From positions 1 to 13,074 of the forward strand of contig JACVTC010000659.1 in NCBI GenBank assembly GCA_016946835.1: a stretch of DNA of 13,074 nt. The letters are read 5' to 3'. The notes below the pieces were generated by a model that ran no database searches, had not been told where the DNA came from, and saw only the letters and a list, made by a program, of their open reading frames with translations. How positions within the stretch are numbered: the stretch's first letter is position 1; every line of letters begins with the position of its first letter. Made by a program: the position numbers and the translations under genes. Source of the stretch: Neocallimastix lanati (nom. inval.) (Eukaryota > Neocallimastigomycota > Neocallimastigomycetes > Neocallimastigales > Neocallimastigaceae). Of the stretch, positions 8,232 through 13,074 are shown one piece after another.

Positions 8232-8300
8232 CATAATTTTATATCATATATAAAATAATATTATAGTTACATAATTTTAAATCATATATAAAATAATATT
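8232..8300. repeat. 31-nt direct repeat, two copies
   Basis: CATAATTTTATATCATATAT and the 11 bases after it (8232-8262) recur at 8270-8300 with a single A/T difference, a 38-nt period. Confidence 0.85.
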
Positions 8301-8870
8301 TGACGAATAAAAATAAGTATTAATAATATAACAGTAATTTAATTTATATTATTTGTCTTAATCACAAATAGAGATATAGAGATATGAAAAGAAATTTTCA
8401 AGTATCAGAAATTATTTTCAGTTATTACATCTCTTTTGATAGTATTAAGTAAATTATTTATTGTTAATATAAAATTTAATATTAGTTATTTAATTATTAT
8501 TGATATTTATCTTATATTGCTCAAATTATTGTTGCACATACGTTAAAATCTTTATTACTGTTGATAAAATGAATAATATGCATAATCCATAGTATTAAGA
8601 ATTATTCTAAATCTTGTATCAAAATTATGTATTAATCATGTAATTTATAATATAATTATTTTTATAATAAATTAATAAGACTTAAAAAATTAATTTCAAA
8701 TTGATTAATTTATTTCCAAATAAAAATTAAGAGCATTAAGACTCATAAAAAGAGCATCTTATTGTCTTCCTTATTAAGAATTGAAATTAAAAAAAATTTT
8801 TTATTATTAAAAGAATCAGAAAAATTATATTTTTTTTTCATATACTACTAAAATGTTTACCTACAGTCCA

Positions 8871-8880
8871 ACCTCCACTA
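8871..8880 (-). promoter_or_regulatory. Possible polypurine tract of the gypsy remnant
   Basis: On the minus strand TAGTGGAGGT lies about 34 nt after the integrase stop, where a Ty3/gypsy polypurine tract would sit next to the 3' LTR. It is the only purine-rich, G-containing run nearby. It is short, and no LTR end can be proved, so this is a positional guess. Confidence 0.3.
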
Positions 8881-8913
8881 AGCAGATACGTACTATGAAA
8901 AATAAAAAGGATT

Positions 8914-9090
8914 TTAAAACCTGGAATGGAAACCAATATATTTAATATTCTGTAATTGAACTGTATTCCAAGATGTGTCCTTAATTATATATGGACCAAG
9001 GAAATACGGTTCAAGTTTAGTCCTTTGGTGATTTCTAATTTTTACCAAATCATATATTTTAAAATTTTCTTTATTTTCCATACTTTGTTG
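8914..9090 (-). pseudogene. Ty3/gypsy integrase C-terminal domain
   Basis: After the frameshift near 9092 the minus strand reads DLVKIRNHQRTKLEPYFLGP followed by YIIKDTSWN and a stop at TAA 8914-8916. The KLEPYFLGPY block is the conserved GPY/F module of gypsy integrases. No clear chromodomain follows: only about 25 residues remain before the stop, so a chromodomain is either absent or deleted. Confidence 0.75.
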
Positions 9091-9823
9091 AGCCTGTCTT
9101 CTGCTAATACTGAATTTCTTAAATTAATATCGACCAGTAGCAATTCTTTTCTTCCGTACAATAATTCAAAACTAGAGTAACCAGAAACAGTAGATTCACT
9201 TGTCCTAAGTGCCCATAAAGCTAGAGGTAGTAAAATATCCCAATTTTTATTGTCGTAAGAGAAATTTCTTAATTGTTTTCCAAATTCTCTATTTCTATTC
9301 TCTACCAAGTCATAAGATTCAGGATGATGTATACTAACAAAATGGATATATATATTATAAAGATCTAAAAATATTTTTATATCTGACGTAAATTGGACTC
9401 CATTATCAATTACAATAATTTGGGGTATACCATTTTTACTGAAAACTTCCACTATGAAATTTGTCACATCTCGAGAAGTGGTTGTACAAAGTGGTTTTGC
9501 TTCTACCCACTTTGTGAAGTAATCTATACAAACAATAATATATTTGTTACCTCTATTTATTTCCTTTAATGGTACAATAATATCTAATCCAAGTCGAACA
9601 AAAGGAGCCTCAACAGGAGTTCTAAATTTTTCAGTGGGCTTTGGCAATGGTTCAGAACGATTAACTGACAAATCTTGCATGAAGAAATATATTTTTTTAC
9701 ATCTAAAATTAAAATTTTCCAATAATAGTTTCCTTTTATTCTCTCATATGTTTTCTGAATAACTTCATGTCCTACTCTATGCTCTTTAGTAATAATTTTA
9801 ATTTTTTTCATAGGGATCATCAA
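9042..9823 (-). pseudogene. Ty3/gypsy integrase: zinc-binding domain and catalytic core
   Basis: Retroviral-type integrase, which inserts element cDNA into chromosomes. The N-terminal HHCC finger is present: H-x3-H (codons at 9779-9781 and 9767-9769) and C-x2-C (9668-9679), with KTYERIKGNYYW between them. A frameshift right after C-x2-C-Q, near 9661-9667, separates it from the core. The core has the first Asp in LGLDII (9582-9584), the second Asp in VIDNG (9405-9407) and the Glu in LVEN (9300-9302), plus WVEAKPL and the ALWALRTS motif. The Asp-Glu interval is one residue shorter than the usual D-x35-E. A second shift near 9090-9096 cuts off the C-terminal domain. Confidence 0.9.
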
Positions 9824-10069
9824 TAATTTTTCGTAATCTTAAACCATCACTAAAATATAAATTATTATCAATTTTTATAAATCTATCGGTTAAAAATTAT
9901 ACATAAATTCAGAAATGAATTTTTCGTTCTCCTCTTGGGTGAGAATGGAGCTATCAATAGGTGAATTATTAACAATAGAGTAATCAATGGAACTTTTAAA
10001 ATTATTAACAGAGGTGAACAGAATATCGCTATTAAAAAAGAATTAGAACTCTAATACAAACATTAGTAA
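9824..10069 (-). pseudogene. Ty3/gypsy spacer between RNase H and integrase
   Basis: This is the poorly conserved linker that follows ADALSR in gypsy polyproteins. Near 9915-10000 the minus strand reads SIDYSIVNNSPIDSSILTQE without a stop. Close to the integrase it reads an LRKIIDDP-like stretch, again in a shifted frame. Assignment rests on its place between the two recognisable domains. Confidence 0.55.
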
Positions 10070-10483
10070 TAGAGAAGTCTTTACGAACAACTCTAGACAA
10101 TGCATCAGCAATCAAATCAGCTCTAACAGGGTGATAAACAATATCAACTTGAAATTACCAAATTTATCACACCAACGTTGATGTTTAATGAGTATTCGGC
10201 TCACAACTTTTAATAATGGAAACAAAAGGTTTGTGATCAGTATATAGAATAGTTTTGAAAGGATTACCTAAAATATAATGTTCAAATTGGACAAGCAATA
10301 ATAAGCAGCAGTGCCTTCAAGTTCAGTTGAAGTATAATTTTTCTCAGATTTTTTTAACTTCTACTAACAAAATAAATTGGGTATTCAATATTATCATCAT
10401 AAAGTTGTAAAAGAACACCACCAATACCATAACCACAAGCATCAGAACGAATAATAAAGGAAATATCAAATTTAGGGGGTATT
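10070..10483 (-). pseudogene. Ty3/gypsy RNase H domain, frameshifted
   Basis: Pieces of RNase H are spread over several frames: RSDACGYGIGGVLLQ (first catalytic Asp, about 10444-10402), YTSTELEGTAA (catalytic Glu region, about 10330), ILYTDHKPFVSII (third conserved Asp, about 10240-10210), and finally the conserved ADALSR end (10092-10109). At least three frameshifts lie between these blocks, near 10480, 10350 and 10290. The domain order is intact but no functional protein can be made. Confidence 0.8.
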
Positions 10484-10489
10484 AATTAA

Positions 10490-10708
10490 TCAATTCTTTA
10501 ATAATTGAAAGCTATTGTTTTGAGAATCAGTCCAAACAAATGGAGTATTCTTCCTTAACAAAGAACAAAGAGGTGCAGATTTAACAGAGTAATTGTCAAT
10601 GAAATTTCTATAATAACTAGTCATGCCTAGAAAAGAACGAAGTTCAGACACATTAGTAGGAGGTGTCATATTCATAATGGAAAGAGTTTTTTCATTCTCT
10701 ATAGATAA
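10490..10708 (-). pseudogene. Ty3/gypsy reverse transcriptase C-terminal segment
   Basis: An open stretch of about 72 codons carries the conserved end of gypsy RT: a PPTN-x-SELRSFLGM-x-SYYRNFI core, then an APLCSLL motif and F-V-W-T-D. These match the RT thumb/connection region, which precedes RNase H. The palm with the YxDD catalytic motif is missing. It ends at TGA 10490-10492, and RNase H resumes in another frame just beyond it. Confidence 0.85.
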
Positions 10709-10711
10709 TTA

Positions 10712-10849
10712 GCAGTTGTAATCCAAGTACCTATCGTTAAATTCCAGGACACTTTCATTTTGCATAATCAGTAAAGTTTTTAATTCCCTAAATCTTTCAT
10801 CTTCGTTTAGATGATACCTTTCCAGGAGGATATCTCTATACTCAATATA
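10712..10849 (-). pseudogene. Ty3/gypsy Gag fragment
   Basis: About 46 codons, bounded by TAA at 10850-10852 upstream and TAA at 10709-10711 downstream. The translation contains ELKTLLIMQNESVLEFNDRY, which fits the retrotransposon Gag pattern of L..L.Q...SV.EY...F found in the capsid region. It is too short for certainty. The stop is immediately followed, in the same frame, by RT sequence, so this is one side of a deletion junction. Confidence 0.6.
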
Positions 10850-10852
10850 TTA

Positions 10853-11754
10853 AAATAGTATAGGTTTTATACAATATATAGCCTAAAACTAGTATCAAAT
10901 ACAACAACATATATGACCAAAACATAGCTTAACTATTATATAAATAATATCAAACTAATGCTAATAATACCAATATATATACTAAACCACATATATTTCA
11001 TCAAATAATATAGCAAATATAGATATATATGCTGTTGCATAATAGTGCTAATGATAGTATATATATATATATGAATTATATTCTTAAAATATCAACAAAT
11101 GCATTTATTATTAAAACAATAGGATTATCATAATATCAGCTCTAAAACACACCCATACATATTATCAATAAACTAGTTCAATATTATGCATATGTTACAG
11201 ATATTTGGTTTATGCTAATCCTAGCTAGTTTGAACAATTAAGCTAATTAAACTATTAATATGCCCATATATTCTTAATTTAATTAATTAACCAATATACG
11301 CTTTGTGTAATATAATAACTAGTTAGGATTGCAATATACAGTTATATATGTTCATATTCATATACTTGTATAACATAATAAATATATATAGTTTATAATA
11401 ATATTAACATAATAGATATATAAATAATATTAAATATAAATAAATATTTAAAACAAATAATAAAATAATAAATATATATTTTAATAATATTTTAATAATA
11501 ATAATAATAATAATAGTATAATAAGTTATGCAAGTATATGGTACTATATAGCATTATCATATATATATTAAAAATAATTTAAGCCTATTATTGTTATATT
11601 CAACATAGCTGATATATTGATTATATAACCAGTTTAAACATATATCGATAGTGATAAGTTGAGCATATATAATTGGTTGAAATATTTATAAAAAATGATA
11701 ATCTAAATAAATACTTTAAGAAACATATATTTCCATTATAGTTTACCCTCCAAA
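10853..11754. other. AT-rich stretch between the gypsy and copia remnants
   Basis: No open reading frame or domain is recognisable on either strand. The composition differs from the other spacers: fewer homopolymers, many short words such as ACTAGT, TATGC and CATATATA, and a weak 14-nt inverted repeat at 11217-11230/11317-11330. It could include decayed LTRs of one or both neighbouring elements, but no repeat pair or TG...CA ends could be demonstrated. Confidence 0.5.
11217..11330. repeat. Imperfect 14-nt inverted repeat
   Basis: AATCCTAGCTAGTT (11217-11230) and AACTAGTTAGGATT (11317-11330) are reverse complements except for one base, separated by 86 nt. They could be remains of a small transposon or LTR end. 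Chance is not excluded. Confidence 0.45.
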
Positions 11755-11804
11755 TGTGACATAAGAAATGCTTGACTCTGATAATCAAGCAAAATCATTA
11801 ATAA

Positions 11805-11981
11805 TTAATTACACTGGAAACGCAAGCAGTAACAATTGGGGAAAGATCTGTGATTATAGATTCATTCCAGCATTTTAAACGATTAAATAAAATAAATGAT
11901 AAAATTAACGGACAAATTAATAATACCAAAAATTACAAGAAAAAATCAATAAAATGCTATATTTGTAAGAAATTCGACTAA
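11805..11981 (+). pseudogene. Copia Gag C-terminal fragment with damaged zinc knuckle
   Basis: An open frame from 11805 (after TAA 11802-11804) to TAA 11979-11981 encodes a Lys/Asn-rich tail and then KCYICKKFD, the first half of a CCHC knuckle (C-x2-C at 11955-11966). The His position is lost at the stop. In a neighbouring frame an N-C-R block near 12000 could be the last Cys. A different frame upstream (about 11769-11878) reads QAKSLIINYTGNASSNNWGK, also Gag-like, so the fragment is frameshifted. Confidence 0.6.
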
Positions 11982-12007
11982 AAAGGATAATAAAAAAAAT
12001 TGTAGAT

Positions 12008-12024
12008 ATAAAAATAAAAAAAAA

Positions 12025-12055
<31 letters not shown>

Positions 12056-12168
12056 TAAAAATAAAAATAAAAATAAAAATAAAAATAAAAATAAAAATAA
12101 AAATAAAAATAAAATAAAATAAAAATAAAAATAAAATAAAAATAAAAATAAAATAAAATAAAAATAAA

Positions 12169-12200
<32 letters not shown>

Positions 12201-12298
12201 AAAATAAAAATAAAAATAAAAATAAAAATAAAAATAAAATAAAAATAAAATAAAAATAAAAATAAAAACAAAAATAAAAATAAAACAAAAATAAAAAA
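12008..12298. repeat. Long AAAAAT hexanucleotide repeat with AAAAT interruptions
   Basis: Nearly 290 nt of AAAAAT units with scattered 5-nt AAAAT slips follow the copia zinc knuckle. On the plus strand it would read as Lys/Asn. On the minus strand it gives long Phe/Leu/Tyr-only readings, which are not genes. Confidence 0.95.
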
Positions 12299-12572
12299 AA
12301 GATGATGAAGAAAAACTACAGTTATATTATATTTCAGTGAAAGAAACTAAAAACACCTTGAAGAATATAAATTTTGCCATAACAAGACCAGAAGGAGCAT
12401 TAAACTAATAAGAATCAAGTTGCGAGGTCAAAAATAACTATAAAAATAATATCTATAAAGATAATAATAAATTTAACAAAATAAATATTTATAAAACCAA
12501 AGAAAAATTACCTTTACCGAGGAATGGCCTAAAATATTTTGAAAATAGAAAAAGAGAAACAGCCAAGAGATA
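12299..12572. other. Degraded linker between copia Gag tail and protease
   Basis: A short Asp/Glu-rich start (GATGATGAAGAAAAACTACAG) resembles the segment leading to protease in copia polyproteins. The remainder, around 12420-12540, is Lys/Asn-rich with stops in all plus frames. No separate gene is seen. Confidence 0.4.
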
Positions 12573-12737
12573 TCTACTTGGACATTGGATTCAGGTACTT
12601 CCTTCTACATGACATACGACCTGAATTCCATAACAAATATCGGGCCTCACTAATGAAGTTAAACATATGTGTGACTGGAGGCAAAATAATATCTAAATAT
12701 AAGGGAATTTATAATGGAGATATAAATAACATTAAAA
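12573..12737 (+). pseudogene. Copia aspartic protease fragment
   Basis: The active-site segment STWTLDSGTSFYMTYDLNS starts at 12573 with the catalytic Asp codon at 12588-12590, the W-x-LDSG-x-S signature of Ty1/copia protease. A frameshift in the next 40 nt moves the reading to frame 2, where KIISKYKGIYNGDINN (about 12680-12732) matches the G-x-I...K/G-G-x-Y region that follows. The sequence then breaks off before the rest of the protease and integrase. Confidence 0.8.
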
Positions 12738-13074
12738 GATGTAAAGTACTTAAAAGGTAATCCTAATTATGGTATTAAATTTACCAAAAAAACAATTTAA
12801 AAATTTACATAGATTAAACAAGAAGATCCACCACAAGCATTTTAATTAAATTAAGCACAGGTTCTACTAGTAGATTCTCTAAATTCCAAATTGTAAAGTT
12901 CTACTTTTGATAGTGAATATTATGCTATTGTTGAATGCAATAAGGAATATTTATGGTATAAAAAATACTTTGTGAATTAAAAATAAAAATAGATAATTTA
13001 GTATTCAATATTGATAACCAAGCTACTATATATAATTTCAGAAATGAAACAATAAATCCAAAATCTAAGTATAT
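12738..13074 (+). pseudogene. Copia RT tail and RNase H, truncated by the window end
   Basis: DVKYLKGNPNYGIKFTKK (from 12738) matches the RT-to-RNase H transition of copia elements (YLKGT.NYGI.Y). RNase H blocks follow: TRRSTTSILIKLSTGSTSR (12818-12874), then after a +1 shift near 12898 STFDSEYYAIVECNKEYLWY (from 12900) with the conserved Glu. After another shift near 12963 come FNIDNQATIYN and NPKSKYI at the window end. At least one stop (TAA 12796-12798) and two frameshifts are present. RNase H degrades RNA in RNA:DNA hybrids; this copy is dead. Confidence 0.8.

Larger units (their letters stand above)
7650..8913. other. AT-rich intergenic region
   Basis: No coding region or RNA gene is recognised. 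The stretch begins at the 3' end of the LRR gene (an AATAAA at 7682-7687 is a possible but weak poly(A) signal in such AT-rich DNA). It holds two sets of tandem duplications and an AAT microsatellite. It ends at the 3' side of the gypsy remnant, so its right-hand part (about 8300-8870) could be a decayed LTR. No matching second LTR was found. Confidence 0.6.
8914..10849 (-). mobile_element. Decayed, internally deleted Ty3/gypsy LTR retrotransposon
   Basis: Reading from high to low coordinates the order is a Gag fragment, the RT C-terminal segment, RNase H, a spacer, the integrase zinc finger, the integrase catalytic core and the integrase C-terminal domain. RT before RNase H before integrase is the Ty3/gypsy order (copia has integrase before RT). 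The Gag C-terminus, zinc knuckle, protease and most of RT including the YxDD motif are absent. About eight frameshifts interrupt the rest. No pair of LTRs was found. The element is non-functional. It lies in opposite orientation to the LRR gene and to the copia remnant. Confidence 0.85.
11755..13074 (+). mobile_element. Decayed, internally deleted Ty1/copia retrotransposon, 3'-partial
   Basis: In order on the plus strand there is a Gag end with half a zinc knuckle, an AAAAAT repeat, the aspartic protease active-site region, then a direct jump to the end of RT and RNase H, which runs off the window. Integrase and most of RT are missing, and several stops and frameshifts are present. The protease W-x-LDSG motif and the late RNase H block (RRST...EYYAI...DNQA) are characteristic of Ty1/copia. 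No LTR was identified inside the window. Non-functional. Confidence 0.8.

Noticed and set aside
8956-9762. Plus-strand frames opposite the gypsy integrase
   Set aside because: The minus strand carries HHCC and D-D-E integrase motifs; the plus-strand frames have none.
11131-11150. Copia primer-binding site at ATATCAGCTCT
   Set aside because: Only partial likeness to a tRNA 3' end, no LTR end (CA) before it, and about 620 nt from the first Gag-like residues; kept only as a hint in the island finding.
11917-12288. Two long minus-strand frames of almost only Phe, Leu, Tyr and Ile
   Set aside because: Pure translation of the AAAAAT repeat on the other strand.

Overview
The window looks like nuclear DNA from a very AT-rich eukaryote. 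The best guess is an anaerobic gut fungus (Neocallimastigomycota). The reasons are the extreme A+T content, short AT-rich introns with GTAAGT/GTATGT donors, many AAT/ATT microsatellites that become poly-Asn when translated, plant-type leucine-rich repeats, and remnants of both Ty3/gypsy and Ty1/copia retrotransposons. A dictyostelid would match the base composition and the Asn runs, but the dense introns and the copia remnant fit it less well. No bacterial signals, tRNA, rRNA or CRISPR were seen.

Layout. (1) Bases 1-495 are non-coding, probably intron or upstream DNA. (2) Bases 496-7649 (+) hold one large multi-exon gene whose 5' end lies outside the window or is unrecognisable. Sixteen phase-2 introns separate 17 exons. 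Most of the LRR exons are exactly 72 nt and encode one 24-residue repeat. The protein has two successive LRR solenoids. The first has at least 10 full repeats and a Cys-rich C-cap. The second has its own N-cap (DC...W...CC...C), about 11 repeats and a homologous Cys-rich C-cap. A long Asn/Glu/Thr-rich tail follows, built from several families of tandem repeats. (3) Bases 7650-8913 are AT-rich intergenic DNA with tandem duplications and a microsatellite. (4) Bases 8914-10849 (-) are a decayed, internally deleted Ty3/gypsy element: a Gag fragment, the C-terminal end of RT, RNase H and integrase. (5) Bases 10853-11754 contain no recognisable gene. (6) From 11755 to the window end (+) lies a decayed, internally deleted Ty1/copia element: Gag with a broken zinc knuckle, a long AAAAAT repeat, the protease active site, and the RT tail with RNase H. 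It continues past the window.

The LRR reading frame is interrupted at seven places by 1-2 nt indels, mostly in A-runs or low-complexity DNA, yet all 16 introns keep GT...AG ends. That pattern suggests assembly or sequencing indels, or very recent inactivation, more than an old pseudogene. The transposon remnants also carry stop codons and domain deletions and are clearly dead.

The point of most interest is the LRR gene: two complete capped solenoids fused in one chain, one-repeat-per-exon architecture, and a repeat-built acidic tail. A recognition or adhesion role at the cell surface is a reasonable guess from the LRR type, but no signal peptide, membrane segment or GPI signal is visible, so localisation is unknown.
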